43,252 nucleotides of DNA from positions 1-43,252 of the forward strand of contig UROF01000020.1 in the NCBI GenBank assembly GCA_900549475.1. The letters are read 5' to 3'. The translations under genes were made by a program, and so were the position numbers. Of the stretch, positions 15,797 through 23,739 are shown in pieces. Positions within the stretch are counted from its first letter, which is position 1. The number at the start of each line of letters is the position of its first letter. Source of the stretch: an uncultured Eubacteriales bacterium. Lineage in GTDB: Bacteria > Bacillota > Clostridia > Oscillospirales > Oscillospiraceae. The notes below the pieces were generated by a model, which was given only the letters and a program-made list of their open reading frames with translations, did no database searches and was not told the origin of the DNA.

Positions 15797-16579
15797 ATGC
15801 GGGTAAGCTGCGTCCAGCTGGATATGAAGCTGGGGGACGTGAAGGCCAATTTCTCCCACGCCGAAGCCATGATCCGTGAAGCCGTTAACCGGGATCACCC
15901 GGACACGGTGGTACTGCCGGAGACCTGGAACACCGGCTTTTTCCCCCAGGAGCTCGCCCCCTGCGCCGATGACGACGGCAAGGCTACCAAGGCCCTGTGC
16001 TCCGCCCTGGCCAAGGAGCTGCATATCAACATCGTGGCCGGCAGCGTAGCCAACCGCCGCGCCGACGGCTACTACAACACCGCCTATGTCTTTGACCGGT
16101 CCGGGAATCTGGTGGCGGAGTACGACAAGACCCACCTCTTCACTCCCTCCGGGGAGCACAACTTCTTCCGGATGGGCAGCCGCACCTGCCGCTTCACCCT
16201 GGAGGGCATCCCCTGCGGCCTCATCATCTGCTACGATATTCGTTTCCCGGAGCTGATCCGGAGCCTCACCGTCCAGGGCGTGGATCTGCTGTTTGTCGTG
16301 AGCCAGTGGCCCGCCAAGCGAGCCATGCACCTGGATACCCTGGCCCGGGCCCGGGCCATCGAGAACCAGACCTTCCTGGCTCTCTGCAACAGCGCCGCCG
16401 CCGACACCGCCTGCGCCGGCCACAGCGCCATCATCGACCCCTGGGGCGAGTACCTGGCCCAGGCTGGTGAGACCGAGGAAATCATCTCCGCCGATCTGGA
16501 TTTCTCCGTCATCCAGGGCATCCGGGAGTCCATCAACGTCTTCCGGGACCGCCGGCCGGATCTCTACTGCATGGAGTAA
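15797..16579 (+). CDS. Carbon-nitrogen hydrolase, omega-amidase-like (nitrilase family)
   Basis: This 260-aa nitrilase-superfamily amidase shows the Glu-Lys-Cys triad: Glu in VVLPETWNTGFF, Lys in EYDKTHLFTP and Cys in LIICYDIRFPEL. The order and spacing fit branch members such as omega-amidase (2-oxoglutaramate or 2-oxosuccinamate hydrolysis). The start at 15797 (MRVSCVQLDM) is preferred because GAGGG and TAAGG lie upstream and the VorC stop is 4 bases away; an earlier ATG at 15776 overlaps vorC by 17 bases. In this operon it could salvage 2-oxoacid amides made by transamination, or release ammonia for the aminotransferase route. The substrate is not determined by sequence. Confidence 0.88.
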   Translation: MRVSCVQLDMKLGDVKANFSHAEAMIREAVNRDHPDTVVLPETWNTGFFPQELAPCADDDGKATKALCSALAKELHINIVAGSVANRRADGYYNTAYVFDRSGNLVAEYDKTHLFTPSGEHNFFRMGSRTCRFTLEGIPCGLIICYDIRFPELIRSLTVQGVDLLFVVSQWPAKRAMHLDTLARARAIENQTFLALCNSAAADTACAGHSAIIDPWGEYLAQAGETEEIISADLDFSVIQGIRESINVFRDRRPDLYCME

Positions 16580-16600
16580 CGGCACCGGAATACGAGGGCT

Positions 16601-16754
16601 GTTCTTTTCTTTATGAATAAAGAAAAGAACCAAAAGAAACACTTTTTGCGCGAAACGTTGTTTCGCGCGGGGTTTATCCAGCATGATCCCATAAGCAAAG
16701 CGCAGCTTTGCGCCAAAAGTTCTTTTTGATTCTTTTTCTTTCAAGAAAAAGAAT
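16601..16754. repeat. Intergenic inverted-repeat element (MITE- or REP-like)
   Basis: This AT-rich 154-bp element lies inside the operon gap between the amidase and ilvE. Its outer arms are related inverted repeats: GTTCTTTTCTTTATG...AAAGAAAAGAACC on the left and TTCTTTTTGATTCTTTTTC...AAAAAGAAT on the right, each itself palindromic. Inside are GCGCGAAAC/GTTTCGCGC (16648-16668) and GCAAAGC/GCTTTGC (16694-16710). It has no coding potential. The nested palindromes suggest a mobile miniature element or an RNA-structured spacer that may weaken read-through into ilvE. Confidence 0.7.
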
Positions 16755-16783
16755 GGAAACATACGAGAGGAAGGATGATTCCC

Positions 16784-17860
16784 ATGTCTTACACATTTCC
16801 TGTGACCCGCACCACCCATCCCAAGCCCAAGCCGGATCAGAGCAACCTGGGCTTCGGCAAGTACTTCACCGACCACATGTTCATCATGGACTACGACGAG
16901 GGCCAGGGCTGGCACGACGGCAAGATCGTCCCCTACGGTCCCATCAGCCTGGACCCCGCCAGCTGCGTCCTCCACTACGCCCAGATGATGTTCGAGGGCA
17001 TGAAGGCCTACCGCACTCCCGACGGCAAGATCAACCTCTTCCGCCCCGACATGAACGCCAAGCGCCTCAACCGCACCAACGAGCGTATGTGCATTCCCTT
17101 CATGGATGAAGATCTGTTCATCGACGCGGTGAAGGCCACCGTCAAGGCCGACGAGGACTGGATTCCCACCGCCCCCGGCACCGCTCTGTACATCCGTCCC
17201 TACATCATCTCCGATGAGGTGAGCTTCTCCGTGGAGCCCGCCAAGCACTACCACTTTATCATCATCCTCTGCGCCGTGGGTGCCTACTACGACATCAACC
17301 GGGGCGGCCTCACCGGCAGCCACATCTATGTGGAGGACGAGTACATCCGCGCCGCTGTGGGCGGCACCGGCTTTGCCAAGGTAGGCGGCAACTACGCCGG
17401 CGGCATGCGTGCCACCAAGAAGGCCCTGGAGGCCGGCTGCAAGGAAGTGCTGTGGCTGGATGCCCGGGATCACAAGTATGTGGAGGAAGTGGGTACTTCC
17501 AACGCCTTCTTCATGATCGACAACGAGGTCATCACCGCTCCTCTGGGCGGTTCCATCCTCCCCGGCGTCACCCGTGACAGCACCATCACCCTCCTGAAGA
17601 AGTGGGGCTACAAGGTGTCTGAGCGCAAGCTCTCCATTGACGACATCGAGGCCGCCAGCAAGAACGGCACTCTCCAGGAGGCCTGGGCCACCGGTACTGC
17701 CTGCGTCATCTCCCCCATCGGCTACCTGCGCTACAAGGGTGAGGACATCGTCATCAACAACGGCAACGTGGGCGACCTCAGCCAGAAGCTCTACGACACC
17801 ATCTACGGCATGCAGACTGGCGTGGTGCCTGACGACATGGGCTGGATCGTTCAGATCTGA
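16784..17860 (+). CDS. ilvE: Branched-chain amino acid aminotransferase
   Basis: This 358-aa fold-type IV PLP enzyme matches BCAT-2-like branched-chain aminotransferases in length. GYASNF-like family segments include YAQMMFEGMKAYRTPDGK and RPDMNAKRLNRTNERM. The Schiff-base lysine is in AKVGGNYAGGMRATKKAL-type context, and EVGTSNAFFMI and GVTRDSTITLL are cofactor-side motifs. GAGGAAGG lies 9 bases before the 16784 ATG, so that start is chosen over 16775. It interconverts Val, Leu and Ile with their 2-oxoacids using glutamate. It follows the oxidoreductase genes in the same direction and ends at a strong terminator, so it likely closes the pathway, either as the last gene of the operon or with its own promoter. 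Confidence 0.92.
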   Translation: MSYTFPVTRTTHPKPKPDQSNLGFGKYFTDHMFIMDYDEGQGWHDGKIVPYGPISLDPASCVLHYAQMMFEGMKAYRTPDGKINLFRPDMNAKRLNRTNERMCIPFMDEDLFIDAVKATVKADEDWIPTAPGTALYIRPYIISDEVSFSVEPAKHYHFIIILCAVGAYYDINRGGLTGSHIYVEDEYIRAAVGGTGFAKVGGNYAGGMRATKKALEAGCKEVLWLDARDHKYVEEVGTSNAFFMIDNEVITAPLGGSILPGVTRDSTITLLKKWGYKVSERKLSIDDIEAASKNGTLQEAWATGTACVISPIGYLRYKGEDIVINNGNVGDLSQKLYDTIYGMQTGVVPDDMGWIVQI

Positions 17861-17878
17861 TCGTTCTTCCCAAGCGTC

Positions 17879-17917
17879 AAAAAATCCCCGAAGCAGTAAG
17901 CTTCGGGGATTTTTTTG
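17879..17917. terminator. Terminator after ilvE
   Basis: AAAAATCCCCGAAGC and GCTTCGGGGATTTTTTT make a perfect 15-bp stem with a five-base loop. T-runs on both exits allow it to serve ilvE and the convergent minus-strand gene ending at 17938. Confidence 0.92.
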
Positions 17918-17937
17918 ATTTCTTACGGGACCGGCTC

Positions 17938-18930
17938 TTATCTGACTTCCAGCTTCAGGTCATGGAGCTTGAGGACGTCCTCAGCCGCCAGGAAGGTGGT
18001 GCCGTTGCGCAGCACGGCAGGCGTCATCAGATCCAGATCGCCGCTTTCTCCGCGGGTATAGGTGCTCTCATCGGCATCCAGCGTATAGAGCACATTGCCC
18101 TCCCCATCGGTCACCTCGATGATGCGGCTCTCCCGGTTCCAGGTGGTCTCGCCGCCCAGAGCCTCTACCACCAGGCGCAGAGGGATCATCAGCTTCTCGC
18201 CCTGTACGAAGGGCTCCTCACCAGCGGCAAACTCCACCGCATTGCCGTTGATGCTCAGCTCACCGGGAGCGGCATACATCCAGCCGGCGTACTCTCCGGC
18301 AAACACCATCGCCTTGGAGACAGCGCCCTGGGCCTCGCAGGAAGCCTCCTCTGTCTGGCGCCAGGTCAGCAGCATATCGCCGGGCTTGAGGCTCTCCAGA
18401 GCGGGCTCCTCAACAGATTCAGAGGCCAGCAGTTCCACATCCTTCTCCATGTGCAGCACAGTCTCCTCATCCACGCGCACGTCATACCCCTCGCCGCAGG
18501 CGGTAATGCTCTGGATCTGCTCCAGGGAAGGCACACCGAAGTCAGCGGGAATGTTGCACAGGATCATCTGGGCATAGGCCTGAGGAGGCAGGCTCATGGT
18601 CATGGCCGCGCCCACATAGGCATAGATCACATCGTCCTTCTCCACCTGGTCAAAGGACAGCTCTTCACCGGTGACAGCATCCAGGACCAGAGTCTCTTCG
18701 TTCACATTGAGGATAATATCGGAGAGGGGATCCTCTTCATTGCTGTTGTTCAGGCGGACCTGATCCTCCCCCACCTCTACAGCAGTGCCCCATACCCGGG
18801 TCAGCGTCTGATCGGTCACAGGAGCGATCTCATAGGACGGAGCGGGAGAAACCGGCGTCTCTGCCGCAAAGGCAGCGCCAGTCAGCAAAAGCAGGGACAG
18901 GCAAAGACTAACCATTCGTTTCATTTTCAT
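17938..18930 (-). CDS. Secreted stalk-domain (copper amine oxidase N-terminal-like) protein
   Basis: This 330-aa protein has a Sec signal peptide (MKMKRMVSLCLSLLLLTGAA, likely cleavage after AFA). The mature N-terminal two thirds are acidic beta-rich sequence of unknown fold. Residues about 235-325 match the copper amine oxidase N-terminal/stalk domain of Clostridia surface proteins: VQGEKLMIPLRLVVEALGGE, TWNRESRIIEV and LRNGTTFLAAEDVLKLH. No catalytic motif is seen. It is probably a secreted or wall-associated structural protein. It is monocistronic and convergent with ilvE. Confidence 0.85.
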   Translation of the reverse strand: MKMKRMVSLCLSLLLLTGAAFAAETPVSPAPSYEIAPVTDQTLTRVWGTAVEVGEDQVRLNNSNEEDPLSDIILNVNEETLVLDAVTGEELSFDQVEKDDVIYAYVGAAMTMSLPPQAYAQMILCNIPADFGVPSLEQIQSITACGEGYDVRVDEETVLHMEKDVELLASESVEEPALESLKPGDMLLTWRQTEEASCEAQGAVSKAMVFAGEYAGWMYAAPGELSINGNAVEFAAGEEPFVQGEKLMIPLRLVVEALGGETTWNRESRIIEVTDGEGNVLYTLDADESTYTRGESGDLDLMTPAVLRNGTTFLAAEDVLKLHDLKLEVR

Positions 18931-18991
18931 AGCGGGTCTCCTTTATAGCGTTGATACCTCTTTGACGAAAGCCCATTAAAATTTGTTCCCT

Positions 18992-19031
18992 AAAAAAATA
19001 GGAGAATGGCAAAAGCCATTCTCCTATTTTT
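18992..19031. terminator. Bidirectional terminator after the lysis cassette
   Basis: AATAGGAGAATGGC and GCCATTCTCCTATT form a perfect 14-bp stem with loop AAAA, T-rich on both sides. It touches the stop codon of the endolysin-like gene. Confidence 0.9.
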
Positions 19032-19696
19032 CAGGAAAAGTTTCCCGCCCGGTCCTGGATCACCAGCAGCCGCAGCATATCCAGGCTGAGATCCAGGTCG
19101 GTGGGACAGCCCTGGCTGTCCTTTTCACCGCTGCCGCCCAGATACCCTTTGTCCACCAGCTTCTGCACCGTATCCCGGGCCCAGCTGGGACATTGGCTCA
19201 CGGTATTGAATCGCTCCACGTCTTCTTCCTCCTCTTTCCATTGGGGGCGCACAGCCCCCACCACGCAAGCAAGCTTCCGGACCCGCCGCTGGACCTGCCC
19301 TCCGTCGGCATCGTTGTCCGCGCCGGTATTTCCTTCAATGGCTGTCACCGTCCCGCCCTGCACGCTCTCTATGATGCCACAGTGGTCGGTAGCTCCGCCT
19401 CCGGAAAAGTCATAGATCACCACGTCGCCCGGCTGGTACGCCTCTGTCACCCAGCAGCCTGCCTTCTGTGCTGAACGCATCAGGGCACCGCAGCTGGCTG
19501 TCCGGAGGGGAAGGGGTACTCCCGCCTGGGCAAACACCCACTGGACAAACACCATGCACCAGGGATAGCTGCTGCCGGACACCTGCCGGCCATAATACCA
19601 AGTGTTATATATCACCTGATTACTACAGGGAGGAGACTCTTTGACTCCCAGTTGGGACGCGGCCAGCGCCGCCAGTTCAATGCTTGTCATTTTCAC
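19031..19696 (-). CDS. CHAP-domain cell-wall hydrolase (endolysin-like)
   Basis: This 221-aa predicted peptidoglycan amidase/endopeptidase carries a CHAP domain (residues about 10-145). The catalytic Cys is in SSYPWCMVFVQWVF, the His in GATDHCGIIESV and the polar partner in IEGNTG. The C-terminal 60 residues (DTVQKLVDKGYLGGSG...DLSLDMLRLLVI) look like a small wall-binding or helical module found in clostridial phage lysins. There is no signal peptide, as expected for a holin-dependent lysin. It overlaps the holin-like gene by 20 bases. Confidence 0.9.
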   Translation of the reverse strand: MKMTSIELAALAASQLGVKESPPCSNQVIYNTWYYGRQVSGSSYPWCMVFVQWVFAQAGVPLPLRTASCGALMRSAQKAGCWVTEAYQPGDVVIYDFSGGGATDHCGIIESVQGGTVTAIEGNTGADNDADGGQVQRRVRKLACVVGAVRPQWKEEEEDVERFNTVSQCPSWARDTVQKLVDKGYLGGSGEKDSQGCPTDLDLSLDMLRLLVIQDRAGNFS

Positions 19697-19889
19697 TGTC
19701 CAGTCCGCTCTGAATCTTCTCGCTCTGAGTGCCGAAATAGAAGGATATGACGATCAGGAAGATCGTCAGAAAATCCTGTCCGCTCACAATACCCCGCAGG
19801 GCCAGCACTGCAAATACCGCCGTAAGCACCAGCGTTACCAGGCTTTTTACGGACAGGAGATTGGCCAATCGTTTTGTCATCTGCTCCAT
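19677..19889 (-). CDS. Phage holin-like small membrane protein
   Basis: This 70-aa protein starts MEQMTKRLANLLSVKSLVTL and has two predicted transmembrane helices (SLVTLVLTAVFAVLALRGIV and FLTIFLIVISFYFGTQ) with a charged C-terminal tail (SEKIQSGLDSENDKH). This is a common layout of Gram-positive phage holins. AAAGGAG is 5-6 bases before the 19889 ATG, which is preferred to the 19910 ATG. It is expected to make membrane lesions that release the adjacent CHAP hydrolase. Confidence 0.85.
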   Translation of the reverse strand: MEQMTKRLANLLSVKSLVTLVLTAVFAVLALRGIVSGQDFLTIFLIVISFYFGTQSEKIQSGLDSENDKH

Positions 19890-19940
19890 GTTTGCTCCTT
19901 TCTTTACCACTCCACAGGCGAATCGGGAGATCTTCCGGCA

Positions 19941-20201
19941 TCACTGGTCCTCCTGACGGGGCTCCGCCAGGATCTTTTTCAGGCACAGCAGCAGCAGCTC
20001 CCCGCCAAAGAATCCCAGGATCACTGTCAGCAGAGTGGACGCGTCATGGCCGGTACGGGAGAGAATACGCAGGGCATAAAAACTTGCCGCCGTACCGCAG
20101 GCCACGCAGTGGAGGACCATCAGCTTGGCAAACAGATGAGGGATTCCGGAAAGCCAGGTGCGCAGACGGAACAACATGGTCTTTCTCCGTTTTCCTGTCA
20201 T
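19941..20201 (-). CDS. Small membrane protein of the lysis cassette (86 aa)
   Basis: This 86-aa protein has a basic N-terminus (MTGKRRKTMLFRLRTWLSG) and two or three hydrophobic helices (LFAKLMVLHCVACGTAASFY, LLTVILGFFGGELLLLC). GGGAGAGG lies just before the ATG, whose ATGA overlaps the stop of the preceding gene, so translation is coupled. It may be a second holin, an antiholin or an envelope accessory protein. Family not recognised. Confidence 0.75.
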   Translation of the reverse strand: MTGKRRKTMLFRLRTWLSGIPHLFAKLMVLHCVACGTAASFYALRILSRTGHDASTLLTVILGFFGGELLLLCLKKILAEPRQEDQ

Positions 20202-20485
20202 TTGTCCTCTCCCTCGTGTGCCGCCTGATTGAGATGCTTTTCCATCTTGTCCAGAGCTGCTGACACCGGTCCGTTGCACCCCTGTTCCTTCAGCCCTTTC
20301 AGACAGGCCAGCACGCCATAGCAGATCAGGGTCTGTTCCTTACGGATAGCGGATATTTCCCGATCCTGATGTTTCTGCCGTTCCACGAACCGGATACACC
20401 ACACTACCGCGCCGCCCAAAGCCCCCAGAGCCGCCAGCAGCGATGCCGCCCGGATCACCGTATCCGTACTGATGGTTACCTCCAT
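20198..20485 (-). CDS. Small single-span membrane protein of the lysis cassette (95 aa)
   Basis: This 95-aa protein has one N-terminal hydrophobic helix (AASLLAALGALGGAVVWCIR) followed by a charged, helical cytosolic part (RQKHQDREISAIRKEQ...) and a short C-terminal tail. Bitopic proteins of this type sit at the head of lysis cassettes in Firmicutes phages. The start at 20485 is backed by GGAG 7 bases upstream; the longer frame to 20527 lacks such a site. It is the first gene of a four-gene minus-strand unit. Confidence 0.75.
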   Translation of the reverse strand: MEVTISTDTVIRAASLLAALGALGGAVVWCIRFVERQKHQDREISAIRKEQTLICYGVLACLKGLKEQGCNGPVSAALDKMEKHLNQAAHEGEDK

Positions 20486-20687
20486 ACTATTGCTCCACTC
20501 CTCTGTTTGTGCAGGTAAGTCTCTCAACTATGGATCACTATCCAGATGTTGTTTCCCTGTTTGCTGCAACATGAGGCAGGGACTTTTTTTCCGGCTTCGC
20601 AGGCAAGCTGATTTTTGCTTTTCTGTCACCATCAGGCCACTCCCTGCATAAGATAGTCATACCCCTTGAGGGAAAGGAGATATTTGA

Positions 20688-21053
20688 ATGCTTGATAATG
20701 GGATTGCCGATGGTGTGAATGCGGTCCAGACCTGCCCCGCTGTAGGGTATCAATCCGCCTCTGTATGTGTCCCGGTCACGGTGACGCCTTTTGCCCAGGC
20801 CGGTGCCACGACCACCAAGTGCTGCGGCTCTCCTGTGGTCACTCCTGGCCGTACGACCTGTGAAGGGCTTCGCAACGGCGCCTGTGTATTTACCATCAGC
20901 TAGGACATCTGTGTGTCTGTGCCTGTGGAATTCGGCGCCGAGGCTACCGTGGGCGAGGCTTACGTCAACTGCGGCGGCGCTTCTGCGGAGGATATCTGCA
21001 CCAACTGTGACAGCGTCCCCGTTCTTCCGGACCCTGTTCTGCCCCAGGCATAA
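20688..21053 (+). pseudogene. Cys-rich two-repeat protein interrupted by one TAG codon
   Basis: The open frame starts MLDNGIADGVNAVQTCPAVG after GAAAGGAG and reads 71 codons to a TAG at 20901-20903. It then continues in the same frame for 49 codons to TAA at 21053. The halves look like related repeats: SVCVPVTVTPFAQAGATT then KCCG in the first, ICVSVPVEFGAEATVGEAYV then NCGG in the second. Conserved composition on both sides of the TAG suggests one original protein of about 120 residues. Either it is a recent nonsense pseudogene, or the amber is read through, or there is a sequencing error. Function unknown; it lies divergent from the lysis cassette. Confidence 0.6.
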
Positions 21054-21152
21054 GCCATCAAGCGGCAAAGTCCTTCTGTCAGGAGGGGCATCCGCATTTG
21101 TTTTTGGGAGAGAGGCGTCTGCCCATGCCGGCGCCTCCCTCCAGTCCATATG

Positions 21153-21196
21153 CAGAAAAGGAAGGGAGCTGCCCTGCGGGCGCTCCCTTCCTTTCT
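21153..21196 (-). terminator. Terminator of the amino-acid ABC operon
   Basis: On the minus strand AGGAAGGGAGC and GCTCCCTTCCT-type arms form a long stem with loop CCCGCAGGGCA, followed by TTTTCTGC. It sits about 50 bases downstream of the ATPase stop. Confidence 0.85.
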
Positions 21197-21246
21197 CTAT
21201 ACCATATAAATCGTGTTTCTGTTTGGGGATCTTCCCTTCCACAGCG

Positions 21247-22047
21247 TTACTGCACGCCCCGACCACCGCCGGCATACCGGGACAGGAACTGCCGGGTACG
21301 CTCCTCCCGGGGATTGTCAATGACCTGTCGGGCATCACCCTGCTCCACGATCACACCGCCGTCCATAAAGATCACCTGGTCGGCCACATCACGGGCAAAC
21401 GCCATTTCATGGGTAACGATGATCATAGTAGTCTGTTGGTCCGCCAGCTCCCGGATGACCTTGAGCACCTCTCCGGTAAGCTCCGGGTCCAGAGCGGAGG
21501 TAGGCTCGTCAAAGCAGAGGATGTCCGGCTTCAGCGCCAGAGCCCGGGCAATCGCCACCCGCTGCTGCTGACCGCCGGAGAGCTGATGGGGGTAGTGCCC
21601 CGCCCGGTCTCCCAGGCCCATCCGCTCCAGCAGAGCCTTTCCCTGCACATGGATGTCCTCCAGGATCTCCTTTTTCCGCTCCTTGAAGTCGGGCCGCTCC
21701 TTTGCCAGCAGCTCCGAAGCCAGTGTCACATTCTCCAGGGCGGTGTACTGGGGAAACAGGTTGAAGGACTGGAACACCAGGCCGAAGTGGAGCCGTTTTT
21801 TCCGCACCTCCGCCTCCTTCTTGGTGGCGGGGTCCGCAGCGTCAAACAGGGTCTCCCCATTGACGATGATCCTGCCCTTATTGGGCGTCTCCAAAAAGTT
21901 GAGGCACCGCAGCAGGGTGGTTTTTCCGGAGCCGGAGGAGCCGATAATGGCCAAGGCCTGGCCCTGTTCCATCTGGAAGCTGATATCCTCCAGCACCCGG
22001 GTGGCGCCGAAGTGTTTTTCAATGTGCTGCACATCCAATATTGCCAT
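21247..22047 (-). CDS. Polar amino-acid ABC transporter ATP-binding protein
   Basis: This 266-aa ATPase of the GlnQ/HisP family has Walker A GSSGSGKTT, a Q-loop in VFQSFNLFPQ, signature LSGGQQQR, Walker B ILCFDEPTSALD, and an H-loop in IVTHEMAFA. The start at 22047 (MAILDVQHIEK) has GGAGG 6 bases upstream. It is the last gene of a three-gene operon with a permease and a binding protein, 11 bases after the permease stop. It energises import of a polar amino acid; substrate not fixed by sequence. Confidence 0.95.
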   Translation of the reverse strand: MAILDVQHIEKHFGATRVLEDISFQMEQGQALAIIGSSGSGKTTLLRCLNFLETPNKGRIIVNGETLFDAADPATKKEAEVRKKRLHFGLVFQSFNLFPQYTALENVTLASELLAKERPDFKERKKEILEDIHVQGKALLERMGLGDRAGHYPHQLSGGQQQRVAIARALALKPDILCFDEPTSALDPELTGEVLKVIRELADQQTTMIIVTHEMAFARDVADQVIFMDGGVIVEQGDARQVIDNPREERTRQFLSRYAGGGRGVQ

Positions 22048-22058
22048 CATGTGCCTCC

Positions 22059-22694
22059 TTACCGGAAATAGTCCATCTTTTTCTCCAGCCAGCCTAACAG
22101 CAGCGTGAGAATACCATTGATCAGCAGGTAAAACACTGCCGTGTAGAACAGGGGCCAGATCATACCCTTTTTGATGTACGTCTCACCCATCCAGATGATC
22201 TCATACACGGAGATGACCCGCACCAGGGCGGTATCCTTCACCAGGGTGATAAACTCGTTGCCCATAGGGGGAACGATGCGCTTGATGATCTGGAGCAGAG
22301 TAACCTTAAAAAAGATCTGGGTCTTGGTCATGCCCAGCACCAGCCCCGCTTCCCGCTGGCCCACCGGCACGCCCTGGATACCGCCCCGGTAGATCTCGGA
22401 GAAGTAACAGGCATAGTTGATGACAAAGGTCACCACCGCAGCGGTAAATCGGGGCAGCAGGGGCAGGTCGAACATCAGTCCGGGCCCGTAGAACACCACC
22501 ATGATCTGGAGCATCAAAGGCGTGCCCCGGACCACCCATACGATGGTCTTGACCACCCGCCGCAGGGGGGTACACCGGCTCATGGAGCCAAAGGAGATCA
22601 CCAGCCCCAGGGGCAAGGCGAAGAGGAGAGTGAGGCCAAACAGTTCCAGGGTAACGACCAGGCCCTCCAGCAAGGTGAGCGTAACAGACAGCAT
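22059..22694 (-). CDS. Polar amino-acid ABC transporter permease
   Basis: This 211-aa HisM/GlnP-type permease has about five membrane helices. Family motifs are the N-terminal TLLEGLVVTLELFGLTLL, VRGTPLMLQIM, and the EAA loop REAGLVLGMTKTQIFFKVTL. GAGAGGAA precedes the ATG at 22694. It works with the ATPase at 21247 and the lipoprotein at 22767, probably as a homodimer because only one permease gene is present. Confidence 0.93.
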   Translation of the reverse strand: MLSVTLTLLEGLVVTLELFGLTLLFALPLGLVISFGSMSRCTPLRRVVKTIVWVVRGTPLMLQIMVVFYGPGLMFDLPLLPRFTAAVVTFVINYACYFSEIYRGGIQGVPVGQREAGLVLGMTKTQIFFKVTLLQIIKRIVPPMGNEFITLVKDTALVRVISVYEIIWMGETYIKKGMIWPLFYTAVFYLLINGILTLLLGWLEKKMDYFR

Positions 22695-22766
22695 AGTGTA
22701 TTCCTCTCTCACAGGGCGAGGGCAGAGGGCGGCTCACCGCCCCCTGCCCCGCATCTCAGGGTGTTT

Positions 22767-23642
22767 TTACTTCTCGATAACGGATTCCTGCACACCGTAG
22801 GTAGTGGCCGTCTCCATGACGGTACCGGCGTCGTAGGCCTCTTTCCAGAAGGTATTGAACTCATCCACCAGATCAGAGCCGGTACGGAAGGCTACACCAT
22901 ACTCCTCGCTGTTGAGCTGTACGGTGTAGGTGAGGTCGGGATAGCTGGTGCCCTCGCCGATCATGGCGCCCGCCATGAGAAGGTCGATGACGCAGGCGTC
23001 GGAGGCACCAGAGGCCACCTCCATCAGGGCGTCGGCCTGGGTGGTCTTGGCGATGTAGGTGAGACCCAGGAGATCCAGCTGCTCCGCACCGGCGGAGCCG
23101 TCCTCTACGGCAAAGCTCAGGTCCTTCAGGCTCTCCACTGTCTCATAGTCCTCTGCCTTATCGGCGGGGAGCACCACCACCTGGCCGTTGAGGCAGTAGG
23201 GCTCAGAGACGGAGGCGCCGTTCTTCACCTCATCGTTGATGGTCATGCCGTTCCAAATCACATCGATGCCCTTGGTATCCAGCTCCATCAGCTTGTTGCT
23301 CCAGTTGATCTCCAGGAACTCCACCTCGACGCCCAGGTACTCACCGAAAGCCTTGGCCATGTCAGCATCAAAGCCGATCCACTCGCCATTTTCATCCCGG
23401 TAGTCCATGGGGGCAAAATCGGTCATGCCTACCACCAGGGTACCCTTGTCCTTGATGTACTGGAGATCGCTCTCCCCGGCCTGCTCGCCGTCGGCAGCAT
23501 CCGTATTCTCGCTGTTATTGGTGGTGTTCCCACTGTTGCCAGCTGTATTTGCGTTATCAGCGGCCCCATTGTTGGTCCCGCCGCAGGCCACCAGAGAGAG
23601 GCTCAGCAGCAGAGCCAGCGCAAGAGATACGATTTTCTTCAT
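22767..23642 (-). CDS. Amino-acid ABC transporter substrate-binding lipoprotein
   Basis: This 291-aa periplasmic-binding-type (SBP_bac_3) lipoprotein has a signal with lipobox LVAC at residues about 17-20, then a long Asn/Thr/Gly linker (NNGAADNANTAGNSGNTTNN) typical of surface lipoproteins. The binding domain begins KGTLVVGMTDFAPMDYRDEN, followed by GFDADMAKAFGEYLG and SKLMEL-type family motifs. GGAGG is 8 bases before the 23642 ATG. First gene of the operon. Confidence 0.93.
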   Translation of the reverse strand: MKKIVSLALALLLSLSLVACGGTNNGAADNANTAGNSGNTTNNSENTDAADGEQAGESDLQYIKDKGTLVVGMTDFAPMDYRDENGEWIGFDADMAKAFGEYLGVEVEFLEINWSNKLMELDTKGIDVIWNGMTINDEVKNGASVSEPYCLNGQVVVLPADKAEDYETVESLKDLSFAVEDGSAGAEQLDLLGLTYIAKTTQADALMEVASGASDACVIDLLMAGAMIGEGTSYPDLTYTVQLNSEEYGVAFRTGSDLVDEFNTFWKEAYDAGTVMETATTYGVQESVIEK

Positions 23643-23739
23643 GTTCTTTTCCTCCAAAATCCCATTTGATACATAGGGCGGCGGTTTCTCCGCCCCACGC
23701 CCGGTGCGGCCAGGTCTTGACCATCACCGGCACTTTTGC

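Noticed and set aside
20901..20903. Pyrrolysine decoding of the internal TAG.
   Set aside because: No pylT, pylS or pylBCD genes are in the window, and the Cys-rich repeat protein is not a methylamine methyltransferase. Nonsense mutation, read-through or read error are more economical.
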